The position numbers and the translations under genes are program-made. From Hamiltosporidium tvaerminnensis (lineage: Eukaryota; Microsporidia; Dubosqiidae), in the NCBI GenBank assembly GCA_022605425.2, contig JAKIMF020000001.1:2501-66500 (forward strand): a stretch of DNA of 64,000 nt, in the 5' to 3' direction. Shown here piece after piece: positions 34,228 to 44,884 of the stretch (the first letter of the stretch is position 1; each line of letters begins with the position of its first letter). Below the pieces are notes generated by a model. It worked only from the letters and a program-made list of their open reading frames with translations. It did not search any database and was not told where the DNA came from.

Positions 34228-35880
34228 GAATTTTCAGTATAAAATTAAATTGTTTTAATCAGTTGAAACAAGTCTGAAGAAACATTCTTTATTGGTTTTG
34301 GATATAAACTTGCTTACTTAAATCTATATATTATAGAAATCTAATTTACAGTTCATTTCGAGATTTTTCAGTGAAATATTCTGGATTCAAATGTAGTTTA
34401 ATATTCCGACTAAACTTATAATTTATTAAAGAAAGGTTGGTTAACGAAGAAACAGTAAAAAAAATCTCAAAACACTTTGTAAATACTTCGAATGAAGAAA
34501 TCCTTAGGATTAATAATTGGTTACATAGACTGAGTCTAAAAATAAGATATATTAAAATTTTACTCTGTAATTCTGTTTCTCTCTTATAAAATCTTTCTAA
34601 TAACGTGGGCATGTTATTTAGTTTAGCCTGAAATAGCAAATTATTAGTTTAATTTAATACATAAAAAATTTGTAAAATCTTTTTTAAAGAATTTAAATTT
34701 GCTTTTATAGATTTGTTTCATTGGATGATTTTAAGGAAATTTGTAGAACATATTGGTAATCTTTTTTTAAACATACAGGGGTTTATTGTGATAAAGCATA
34801 AATGTTGTATTTATAAACTAACAATTATCTCAAATATAATACAGGAATCTGCAAACTTTCAACATTTTTTAATTCTCAATTTGGTACAAAAATAAAAATG
34901 ATTTTTCATTTTTACATATTTATTGATAAAGTTACATTTTATTCATAAATTTTTATTAAGTTAATCTTCTGAATTAAAGATAGCTTTTCTATTATATCCG
35001 CCTTTCTATTTAAGTATTCTATTAGAAGTTTTATTTTCTTATTTGAACATACTGAAAGGAAGTTCACATGATTAAAATATATTTTTAGCTTTTGCTTGTC
35101 GCATTGCTTTTTTAAATTTATATTTTTTTTCTTAAATAGTTTGTAAAAGACATTAATTCTTAATTATTTATTTGAAATTTTTTTTATTCTTTCGACTTCG
35201 TAAATGTTAAATTCCTATGCTGAAATTTTTAATGATGTAACTTAGAGTTTCTTGCCATAAAAACGATTTTATTCTACAGTTTTGTCAAGATTGGTGTTTA
35301 TGTTTTCAATCTTCGTACAAAATAACACAATTTGCATATTTTTCTTCGATTTATTCGTTTTCATTTTAAGATGTAATTAACTTTAAATTAATTTTAAGTA
35401 ATAAAATTTATAAATAAATTGTGTAAATATAATGAAGAAATAGAATTTAAAGTTAATTTAATTAAGATTGTAATTTGTGGAAATTTATTAAGTTTCAAAT
35501 ACATTTTTATTGCTTTAAGAAACATGATTAGTCATGTCTTTGATTAATAATAGTTAGGATTAATCTTTATAATCCGAAAAAAAAAACAAAAAATTAAAAA
35601 TTTACTTTTTTTATTTAAATTATTAAACCATCAATACATTATCTTAGTATAAACACTATATTTCATGTGAAAATACTTTACTAATTTTCAAAATTTTTTA
35701 AAAAAAATTTGTATGTTTTTTTCAATTATTTTTTTTTAGACTTTGTGATGTTTTATTTTGGGACAATCAACATTTTAGACAATGGATTATATTCCAGTTT
35801 TATAAAACGAATAAAACTTAAAAATATATTTAAATTCTTTTTTATTTCATTCTGGTCTATAAAAATTTATATTTTTTTAG
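34228..35880 (-). other. Stretch with a possible minus-strand gene relic
   Basis: No intact gene. On the minus strand from about 35230 to 34944 one frame reads as protein-like sequence with a single internal stop (FNIYEVERIKKISNK, stop, then NVFYKLFKKKNINLKKQ and LIEYLNRKADIIEKLSLIQK). A further minus-strand frame at 34346-34639 could be part of the same relic. I do not recognise a family, and chance is possible. The rest is A+T-rich. Confidence 0.3.
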
Positions 35881-36120
35881 CAAATTTGTTACAAATTTAT
35901 TAAATAAAACTCAGTGTTAAAACCATTTTTATCAAAATTTTATAAAAGTTGAGGAAATTTGTTACAAATTTATATAATAAAACTTTGGGCTGAAACCATT
36001 TTATCAAAATTTTATATAATTTTTTAGCAAATTTGTTACAAATTTATTTAATAAAACTCGGGGCTGAAACCATTTTATCAAAATTTTATAAATAGTTGAG
36101 GAAATTTGTTACAAATATAT
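35881..36120. repeat. Tandem repeat with 73-74-bp unit
   Basis: Units beginning with AAATTTGTTACAAATTTAT start at about 35881, 35954, 36028 and 36101, spacing 73, 74 and 73 bp. Each full unit also has AATAAAACT and the block GCTGAAACCATTTTATCAAA. The array ends about 170 bp before the SAPS-family start codon. Confidence 0.85.
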
Positions 36121-36281
36121 TTTTTCAGAAAGTCTTTATTTTAAGTCAGAAATACTTAAGAATCCAATGAAAGATTTAAAAATTAACAAATTTATATAAA
36201 TTAGATTCATGAGTGAAACTTCTATGGTAAAATCTATTTTTTTATAAAAAATCAAAAAGTCTTTTAAATAAAACAAATTAA

Positions 36282-36284
36282 CCC
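36282..36284 (+). promoter_or_regulatory. CCC motif of the SAPS-family gene
   Basis: CCC in TTAACCCACGCC, 8 nt before the ATG at 36293. Confidence 0.6.
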
Positions 36285-36292
36285 ACGCCATT

Positions 36293-37864
36293 ATGAGATA
36301 TGAATATACCAAAGCAGATCTTCTAATAAATTATGTAAAATTTGAAGATAGAAAACATCATTTTGAAAAAATTCTTGGTGCCAGAAATTACTGTCACACA
36401 CCAAATGATGAAAATCTTATGGATTTTTATTCCAGATACATCGATGTTATGATATGGCATTTTAGAAATGCCTATTCTTTTACTGATTTGTACCAACAAA
36501 TCATAAAAATTATGTGTACTTTGAATATAAAATTCAATGCACATTTCATTTCAAAATATTTAAAATTTTTTGTTTTAAAATGTTGTTTGAATTGCAACAG
36601 CAGTATTACTGGATATTCCAAAGTAATGATTTTTATTGTAAAAGAATATCCGTTTAATTTTTTACAGAATATTTGTAGTGAATTTCTTTGTTTAATTATG
36701 AATTTTATATATCATGAAGAAATAATTGAACTTTTTAAAAATACTTTTAAATTGAAAGGTACAAATCTGTATAGATGGCTTATTTTTTTGAAAGAAAATG
36801 ATTTTTTACAAAGTTTATTTGAAAGATTAGAAAAGGGAGAAGAAGTGTACAACACGTGTAGAATAATACTTAGTGTGTTGAATGTTAGTTGTATGTTACT
36901 TGGTAATAAAATACTAAGAATTGAAGAATGGAAAAATGTGGGATTTTTGAATGAAATTTCTGATAAAAGTATGTTTCTAATTGAATTATTTTTGATGCAA
37001 CGAAGTTTTCGAATTTTAAATGTTTTATACAATATCTTAGCTTTGATTTTAACTTATAAGAAAAATATGAAAATTTGTGTGATTTGTATGGTTTATCAAA
37101 AAAAATTGGAACAAAAAGAATTAAATTTTTTGACAAATTTGGAAAGTTCGATTTCCTTTTTTGAAATCATGTTGATGATTAAAATGTTACTGAGTAAAAG
37201 ATACACCCTTATACGTGTTATATATTCATTGAAGGTTCATGTATTACTGGTGGAATACTTTTTTAAACATTCTGGTCATTCTGGCTACCATATGTGTTTC
37301 TTTAATTTTGTAAGATATTTTTTTATGTTCCCCGTAGGACTGAATGCCAAAATATTATATGACATTTTATTTCAGTGTTGCTTTATAGAAAGGATAGAAC
37401 TATGGACAAGAGAAGTTCTTGCAAAGGAATTTGAAAAATTTCCAGCTGTTCCTCCAATGACTTCATATCTAATAAAATTTTATGAATTGCTCTTCGATTT
37501 AAAAAATGAATGTGAAATGATAACAAAAAATATGCCAAAAACTGATTCAACAAAGAACATAGAAGATTTATATGATAATAATTCTGATACCAATACAGAT
37601 TATGAAAATGAAAGAAATTTAGATTGTTACGTTTTCTTCGATTCAAAATTAAGTTTTCTTGATTCTGAAGAATGGATTTCTCTCAGAGAATTGTATTTTG
37701 ATAGATTAAATAGAAAATTAAAATTATCTTATAGTGATTTAAAAGAGATAGATTGTTATATTGAAGATTGTATTCAAGAACCGTTTATTAGATATATTTT
37801 TAGAGTTTTATACAATGATTTTCCAAGTTGTAGTTTATTTGATGAAAATCTTCGAAATATATGA
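36293..37864 (+). CDS. SAPS-family (Sit4-associated / PP6 regulatory) protein
   Basis: A 523-residue all-helical protein that I assign to the SAPS family, the regulatory subunits of Sit4/PP6 phosphatase (yeast Sap proteins, human PPP6R1-3). Segments matching the family order are: an N-terminal NLMDFYSRYIDVMIWHF (41-57) like the 'KLLDFL' region; RWLIFLKENDFLQSLFERLE (161-180), like the 'VLHWLNEEKVIQRLVELI' stretch; EYFFKHSGHSGYHMCFFNFV (321-340), like 'LLDLFFKYTWNNFLHFQVE'; and LFQCCFIERIELW (359-371), like 'LFQKCCLVQRILEAW'. An acidic linker (about 410-450) separates a C-terminal helical part. It is shorter than yeast Saps, which have long extra tails. No membrane segments. The likely partner would be a Sit4-like catalytic subunit encoded elsewhere. 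Confidence 0.75.
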   Translation: MRYEYTKADLLINYVKFEDRKHHFEKILGARNYCHTPNDENLMDFYSRYIDVMIWHFRNAYSFTDLYQQIIKIMCTLNIKFNAHFISKYLKFFVLKCCLNCNSSITGYSKVMIFIVKEYPFNFLQNICSEFLCLIMNFIYHEEIIELFKNTFKLKGTNLYRWLIFLKENDFLQSLFERLEKGEEVYNTCRIILSVLNVSCMLLGNKILRIEEWKNVGFLNEISDKSMFLIELFLMQRSFRILNVLYNILALILTYKKNMKICVICMVYQKKLEQKELNFLTNLESSISFFEIMLMIKMLLSKRYTLIRVIYSLKVHVLLVEYFFKHSGHSGYHMCFFNFVRYFFMFPVGLNAKILYDILFQCCFIERIELWTREVLAKEFEKFPAVPPMTSYLIKFYELLFDLKNECEMITKNMPKTDSTKNIEDLYDNNSDTNTDYENERNLDCYVFFDSKLSFLDSEEWISLRELYFDRLNRKLKLSYSDLKEIDCYIEDCIQEPFIRYIFRVLYNDFPSCSLFDENLRNI

Positions 37865-38490
37865 ATTTTGTAACAAATTTAAATTTAAGTGATCAGAAAT
37901 ATTAAAATTTTATATATTATCTAACATATTTCAGTATTATTAGACACATATTAGGCTTAATTTAGTTTAAATATAGTGTAAATGATTTTTTTTTAAGTTC
38001 CCTAATTTATCTTTAAATTATGGATGAAATAAAGATCAAATAAATATTTTTATTTAATCAATACAAAATTCTAATATTTGTTAGAGTATAAATAATTTTA
38101 GTTATTTTTACCTTCTTTATATTATTTATATCACAAATGTAGTATTTTTTTACATTTAATTTTAATATTTTCTGTTATTTAAACTTTCCACGGGTCAAAT
38201 TTGTGACATATAAGTAAAAAATCAACATAAATTTCGCGAAAATTTGCTAAACATTTCGAAACACTTACGATCTACCATGTATGATGTTCAAATTATTGAT
38301 TGTTTTATAACAATTGATGCCATAAGAGTCAGAAATATGTGTTTAGGGAATAAATAAAAGAGTATCGTGAAGAATTTGACAATCTATGCATTTATTTTCA
38401 ATTTTTTATTTTACAAAAAAAAAATTTGCAAAGATGATGTTTTTTATGGCATTCACAGAAGATGCAAATATTAAAAAGTAGAAATTTTAT
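37865..38490. other. Gene-free stretch
   Basis: I see nothing supportable. The sequence is A+T-rich, with a slightly less A+T-rich patch around 38180-38290. Confidence 0.45.
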
Positions 38491-38495
38491 TAAAG

Positions 38496-38717
38496 TCAAT
38501 CTTGGAATTTCTGATTGCGAGTTTTTAACTGGCAGTTTAATTTATTTAGTTTACGGGGAAACAAAAGATCTCTATGCTCCTCAGTTTTAATAAATATTTC
38601 TTTGATCGGTGTACAATCAGAATTGAACCAAAACCTAATTACTTTCTTGTATGCCGCTTTTAATCCATCCAGGGCTTGATTTTCGCATTTAAAGTGCCAG
38701 CTCACTTCCAGATCTCT
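38496..38717 (-). other. Open frame of unusual composition, unknown origin
   Basis: A minus-strand frame of about 73 codons, with an internal ATG at 38705. It uses G/C-ending codons (CTG, GCC, CCG, CGC) that are rare in the neighbouring genes. The protein contains Trp, His and Cys (SWHFKCENQALDGLKAAYKK, RFWFNSDCTPIKEIF) rather than the usual Lys/Asn/Ile. I do not recognise it. A fragment of a mobile element is the most likely reading. Confidence 0.3.
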
Positions 38718-38719
38718 TT

Positions 38720-39077
38720 ATATTAAAAACAATCGCTATATTGATTGAGATGTAAACATGTATATTTAATTTAAAGAACACTTTATTAAACACGGGTTTT
38801 TTATTATTTTGATTAAATACTATCCAATATAATTTGGACTTATTTTCTTCAAGTATTTATGTTTTGTAGTTTTTTCTCCAAAACTTTTTTTGCTGTAAAA
38901 TAAATGCTTTTTTTTGCAATAAAAATCGTTCGATTGTTTTTTGTAGGAAAATATTTGTCATTATGGCCTCCTAGAACTGCGTGTAAATTTTGCTGATCTC
39001 TATAACTGAGTCATGTTTTAGAGCACCATTTCATTTATAATTAGCGGCTTTGAAATTGATATATTCATTGATAAAAT
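38720..39077. other. Gene-free stretch
   Basis: I see nothing supportable. Confidence 0.4.
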
Positions 39078-39769
39078 CAAAGGTCTCTAACCTTTTTGGC
39101 TTGCGAACCACATTTACTTCTAAAAAAAGTATTTCGGCCCAAGAAATCTTTGCTTTTTATGCCACCTTACTCGAAAATATTTCTGAAATTTTTATTAATA
39201 ATATTTTTACATCAAATTTTAAGGTTTAAGTAGACATTATTAAAAATAAACATGTATATTAAGAATATTTCTATACATAAATAAACAAATAAATTATTAA
39301 AATTACTAAGAGTCAAGCAATTTAATCACTTCATATATTTACTCGATGTTTTATTTCCGCTTTCGGCTCTACCTATTTATATAAAGAATCTGTCTTTAAA
39401 ATGAAATATACAAAAAAAATTTACAAAGCTAAATTGCCAGATAACGCCTTGACGCGTTATAGGTAATTTATACCAAGTAAATTTAACCCATAATTTCAAC
39501 AAATTATCATGAAAAGCTTAAACTACAGTAATCTCTGTAATAATAAATTATACCATATATTTTTTGCTAATTTATTTTAATTTTTTAGCAAAATAATAAA
39601 AAAATACTGAAAACTTTATGAATCTTTTTTGTATTACAAATTTACGCGTAATTTATCTATAATTGCAATATTATTTGTTTGATTAATCTATTTTTTATTT
39701 TTTTCTTATTTTTAAAAATCGTGGCGGGAAATAAAAATTTGGCCGCGGACTGTGGTTTTGAGACCCCTG
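39078..39769. mobile_element. hAT-like non-autonomous DNA transposon (candidate)
   Basis: The left end CAAAGGTCTCTAACCTTTTT, followed by GGCTTGCGAACCACATTT, has the look of hAT-superfamily terminal repeats (CAGGGGTCTC... GGC-CGCGGGCC-CATTT). The right end read on the opposite strand is CAGGGGTCTCAAAACCACAG followed by TCCGCGGCCAAATTT, so the termini form imperfect inverted repeats of about 30-40 bp. The element is ~690 bp and I see no transposase in it. Flanking 8-mers (GATAAAAT and CTATAAAC) do not match well, so a target duplication is not demonstrated. It resembles hAT families known from animals, which makes transfer from a host possible. Confidence 0.55.
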
Positions 39770-41899
39770 CTATAAACTTCGCTAATAAAATTAGATATAT
39801 CAATATTTTTTGTAATTAAATATCACTCGTGTTATGAACTTACTGTTACCTCTGTTCTGCTAGAATGGTAATGTATTTTTTCCTACTTATACACATAAAT
39901 GAACTCATTTATGAATATAGGCGCTTTGCGACGATATCAGAGTCTTTGTTAATATTATACAAAACGGGTAATTATATGTAAAAAGCCTATATTTCTACTT
40001 TAAAATCTTCTACTTTTTTTGTATTTAGGCCTCTAAAATCTCTTGTTTAGTTGGTTTGACTATAACTCGAGGTTTGCTAAATACGGTCCTTCTATTAAAC
40101 ATTTAATAATTAATATCAAATTATTACATTGTTTCTTGATGCTATGTATAACATTATGAAGTGAACATATATAATATCAGGAATGTATTCTTTGAAAAAA
40201 AAGACTACTCGAAATTTTAAGCTGAATTTTCGGCAGTCTTTTCATTAGCACAATAAGCATATATATAAAAATTTCAACAAATGTTATAGATATTGATTGT
40301 TTACTTTATATATATGGCTTTAAATTAGATATAAATCTAATATAGTAGTTCGCTATAATTTTTTGAACAAATGATTTATTTAACGAACAGATCGCAGCAA
40401 CATTGTAATTCGAAACTATAGTTATAATTCTCGACATATGAATCTCCTTGCAAAAAAAAATGCAAATTCAAGTTTTATGTTAGATTTCGATAATGTGATT
40501 GTAAATATTTTCATTTATCCTCACCATTATAACAATGATACTTTTGAATTCTTGATTTATACATCTAATATCTTGCTATTCTTTCACAAGGAAATATTTT
40601 TTAGCAGTATTTTGCAATCAAATTTTACAATTTAAATTTGGATTCTCAGATTTTAGGCAACATATACCTTTTTACATTAGCTTTATTGAATTAAGTCAAT
40701 TTTTATGAAGATTTTCAATGGGAATTGCTTTCAAAGAAAATTTTTTTGTCCAAGGTTTACAGTAATTACTTCCTCATATATTTTCTTTACGTTTTTCTTT
40801 TAGGAATAATTAGATAATGTATTCAAGGTATAAGATTTAAATAATATTCCTTAACAATTAAGTTTGAACTGTATTTTCCAAGATAATATAATAGAGTCAC
40901 ATTGTGCAAAATATTTCGTATATACATTGAAATATTGAAAATATATATTATTAGAAGTACGATTTATAGAATATTTAGGTATTAAATGGCTGTAAGTCTT
41001 TGCTATTGATTCTTTTTTAATTCAGAGGAACATCTTAATTGCAAATGTAATTAGTTTTGTTCAAATGCACAGAAAATTTTCTATTTCAATGCACTTGGTC
41101 ATGCGATAAAGTTTTCACCTTATTTTAAGTCTACTACATGATCAAGCATAAAATAATTGCTACGATTCATATTCCAAAATGCAAATTTATGAGAGGTTTT
41201 TAAGTTTCGCTTCGAAGTATTCGAGATCGATTTCACTACTTTATATTTTAATTAAAAAAATATTTTCATAGTCTTAAATAAACACAAACATGCACTATTT
41301 TTCAAGATGTTGATAGGCGAACTTTAAAATTCAAATATAAGCCGTATCTAAATATCAAATTGAAAGAATATCAATTCTACCTCAGTTACATTGCTGTAAT
41401 TCAGGTTTAGAACTTTGTTTCTTATACTATTAGATATTATTATGACAAAAGCGATTCTATATAAGGAGTATATATTTCATCTTTTTGCATTCGAAATCGT
41501 GACTTAATCAAATACACAGTAATTATGAGCTGAAAACTTTTTGTTTTACAAAAGTTCATGGTTTTCGAATTTTAACAAAGAATTCTACCTTACTTGTTAT
41601 TTCTTAAAAATGAAAGTTTTTACAGAAATTATATGCTAATAAAAAAAATTAAATATAAAGTTTTCTAAATAAATTAGAATATATGTTTCTGCTTGGGGAA
41701 TTAGAAGATTTTTAGCAGGATCACCTGGTCTTAGTAGTATATATTATACCAGTAAGTTGAGTACTGATTTATTTTTGGACGTTTAGCTAGCAATGTTATA
41801 TAGACATAATATTTATAAAATTTTGAAATTTACTATTATAAAAACTTCAAATAAGCTCTGAGTCTAAATATCCCGTTTGCAAATGTTAAAAAAGTCTAT
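39770..41899. other. Gene-free stretch
   Basis: A 65-codon frame at 40438-40635 has no protein-like support. No repeat match or RNA gene is visible. Confidence 0.4.
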
Positions 41900-42565
41900 T
41901 GGCTGTGCATCCCTTTTTTTCTTCCAAAAAATGCACATTTATATTTTTATTATGAAATGAATGTAGTTCTAGGTTTCATACATAACTGTTTCCCTTTCAA
42001 TCAGTTATAGGTACTCACTATCGCAAACATGGAAAAGACATTATGTTAAAAAACATGTAGAACTTTTTAATAGGCGACATATGTTGCACGATGGTCTGCT
42101 ATTGGGTGTGATATCGCAGGATGAAACATACATTAGGCTTAATCAAGATCAGATGTGTTTCTTTTACTTAATACTCATCTAACCGAATAGTATTTCTTGA
42201 GAAGATATATATCAAGAACTTATATAAAGTCGATCTGGTTCTTGTATGTCGTATCCACCGGTATTATCTTCTACTTAGTCTCCCTTCCATTAAAGTATTT
42301 TATTTTTGTATTTTGAGCACTAAGTCTTCTCAAATGTGTAATAAAGGCTGTATCTCTTTGCCTTTAAATGACAATAGCCTACACACCAATCGGTTCTATT
42401 TAAGTTTATTAAAAACTTACAAATTCAAGTAAGTAAAATTTATTATTTGCAGTTAATTTTCTCTTTGTACAACTTTTTATGAAACAATCAAAAATTAAGT
42501 GTGAGGCAATGTCCCCAAAAACCTTAAAAATTATACTCAGACTTTCTTCACATAATCATTGTCAT
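41900..42565 (-). repeat. Repeat A, copy 7 (very diverged)
   Basis: A reverse copy recognised by order of short blocks: ATGTAGTTCTAGGTTTCATA, AATCAGTTATAGGTAC, an AGAAGATATATATCAAGAAC-like segment, CTTCTCAAATGTGTAATAAA and TTATTAAAAACTTACAAATT. It is the most decayed copy. Confidence 0.55.
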
Positions 42566-43591
42566 GCAGATGTCTTTTAAATTGATTTATCTCTCACTCA
42601 ACATATTTTGAACCTTTTTCTATGATTACCTAGTTTAGTCGCTGCATGATTTTGTTGTAAAGTTAGAAAATGCAAAAAGAATACCCGATCAGATGGAATA
42701 ACTATATACAAGGTCTCTTGCCTCTCTCTTAGGACTTAAATTTCTTTAATATTCACCAGTAGAGTAAAAATATTTATTTTATAAAAAAACAATACTTGGA
42801 TTTTCCTCCCAATTAGCTGAAATATGTTAAGCAGAGTTTTCTGATTTTTTTCGACAATTTCTTTATTCTAAACCGGGCCGTAATATTTAAAACAAAATAT
42901 TTTCCTTGAGTAAACAAACACCAACAAAAAATCAGTTTTTTTTATTTATAGTCAATGCTTATAATTTTACAATTTTTACCTTTTCATTTTGCAGAAAAGT
43001 TTGATTCAGAAAAATTTGTAGTACAGTAGAAAGCAATAAATTTATGATGTTTATCCATTTATGTTACATTTTAAAGATTTTTAAAACACTTGATTTGATT
43101 CTATATTAAACTAGATACATGATGACTAAGTCCTTTAAATTGAACTATATATTCGTTTTACTTACCATATCAGTATTTTTTGATTCTCTCTTAGTGCTCT
43201 TAGAATTTTTTTTTAAATCAAGCATTATTCTCACAATAAAGTAAATTTATTAATATTTCATTTATAACTTCAGTATCAATCTATTTTTACATTATATTGT
43301 TTTAATAATTTTTTTGGACAGAAATTTTAAGTCCGAAATAAAAATTTCTTAAATATCCTGATTCAATCATGAGAATAAAAGAGTTCATTAATCTGATTCG
43401 ATTTATTTCTTTTTTAAGTAAAAAATATATTTATTTCGATTATTCTCTCATGTATTATTTCTTCCTTGTATTTATTTTTTGTTTAAATGAGACTGAAAAT
43501 AAAAGAACTATTTGGAATCTGTAATGTTTTTTTTGCTTGTTTTCGATTGCTTTATTCTAGGCTTTATCTGTTTCGTTTTAAAGTTACTTTA
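42566..43591. other. Gene-free A+T-rich stretch
   Basis: I see nothing supportable. Confidence 0.45.
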
Positions 43592-43739
43592 GATTTAGCC
43601 TTTCTTCCATATTTCGACCGAATATCTTGATTTTGAAGTTTTCGTCTATATTTTGAAGTTCGTTGGATTTAGCCTTTCTTCCATATTTTGACTGAATATC
43701 TTGATTTTGAGATTTTGGTCTACATTTTGAAGTTCATTG
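43592..43739. repeat. Tandem duplication with 74-bp unit
   Basis: GATTTAGCCTTTCTTCCATA occurs at 43592 and again at 43666, exactly 74 bp apart, and the two units match over their full length with few differences. Confidence 0.85.
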
Positions 43740-44880
43740 ATTTTGGTATTCATTCCTTAAGATTATCCTTTTCCTTGTGTCTATGTATAGTAAGGTATGG
43801 GTTATTCAAGTCTTTGCTGCTCGGATTTCATTTAATGATCTAAATAAATTTATATGATTTTATACTTTTCAAACTTATGTTTTAAATAAACAGTTGAATC
43901 AGTATAATTCTATAGAAGTTATATGGTTAAATTAGAAAATTCCTACGATTATAAAATATTTGTTCGATTCTTTATCAATGTTTTTTGGCTTTAATTCAAG
44001 AATAGTTGTGAAACACGTCGTGATACCAAAAACATATTTTTGATATAAAATACCATTAAATGGCTGAAAATTTTAACAATTGCATTAAATACAAAAATTT
44101 ACAATTCGAATAATAGTTTGAAAAACTACACGAAAGAATAAAATAAATTGGGATTTAACATTTATAAAAACCCTAAAAAACAGAGAATTCCGTTAACATG
44201 AAAAAATCTATTGATTTTGCAATAATAATCGTACATTGTAATTATTTTAGATCTAAAAATTTATCTACACAAGCTTTTTTGAGATTAAATTACCAATTAA
44301 AATGTTTGCTTACATAAGCTTTGTAATTTTAAAAAATCAAAGCAAAAATTTTTATTTTTCCTTTTTTGCAATATTAATATAAGGTACACGCTAATAGTCT
44401 AGAGGTGAAGATAATAGAATCATCTCTCAAGAACTGAGTTCTACCCCCTGATGGTGCACTCTTTATCTTTCTTAAATGAAGGTTTGTGTTGGGTTGACAA
44501 CACAAACTGAAAAAGAAAAACGTCTATAAAACGCCTTTTTTAGGAGAAGCTACAAATATACTTATGAATTTTGTTTCATCTGTAGGGAAATAACAAGCTA
44601 AATAAAATATAATGTAGATCACTATTATGTTTCAAATAAATTATTTTCCCCTAAATTTATATTTTTAAACATTTTGCAATTCACAAATTAAAAAGTTATT
44701 GAGGTCCCGCGTTTATTTATCTCTTAAATTCAACGAGATAATTTTTTTTTCAAATTTTAGAAATGTCAGGTATATTAAAAAGTAAAAGAAAATAGTATAA
44801 TAATTAGAAAAATTGTAAAAGAAAATGTAAAATTTAGTCTTATCCTACATTTTATAGACCCAAATATAAATTCTAGTATA
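43740..44880. other. Stretch with a tRNA-like patch and a perfect hairpin
   Basis: Mostly A+T-rich. At 44395-44405 TAGTCTAGAGG fits a pol III A box and at 44436-44447 GAGTTCTACCCC resembles a B box, but no cloverleaf folds. A perfect stem of 10 bp (GTTTGTGTTG / CAACACAAAC, 6-nt loop) lies at 44482-44507. No gene is called. Confidence 0.4.
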
Positions 44881-44884
44881 TTTT

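Noticed and set aside
40438-40635. 65-codon frame with hydrophobic sequence
   Set aside because: Short, no promoter motif and no family character, in a long gene-free stretch. It is expected by chance.
44395-44460. A tRNA gene
   Set aside because: A-box and B-box-like sequences exist, but no 7-bp acceptor, anticodon or T stem can be paired to form a cloverleaf. Kept only as a finding.
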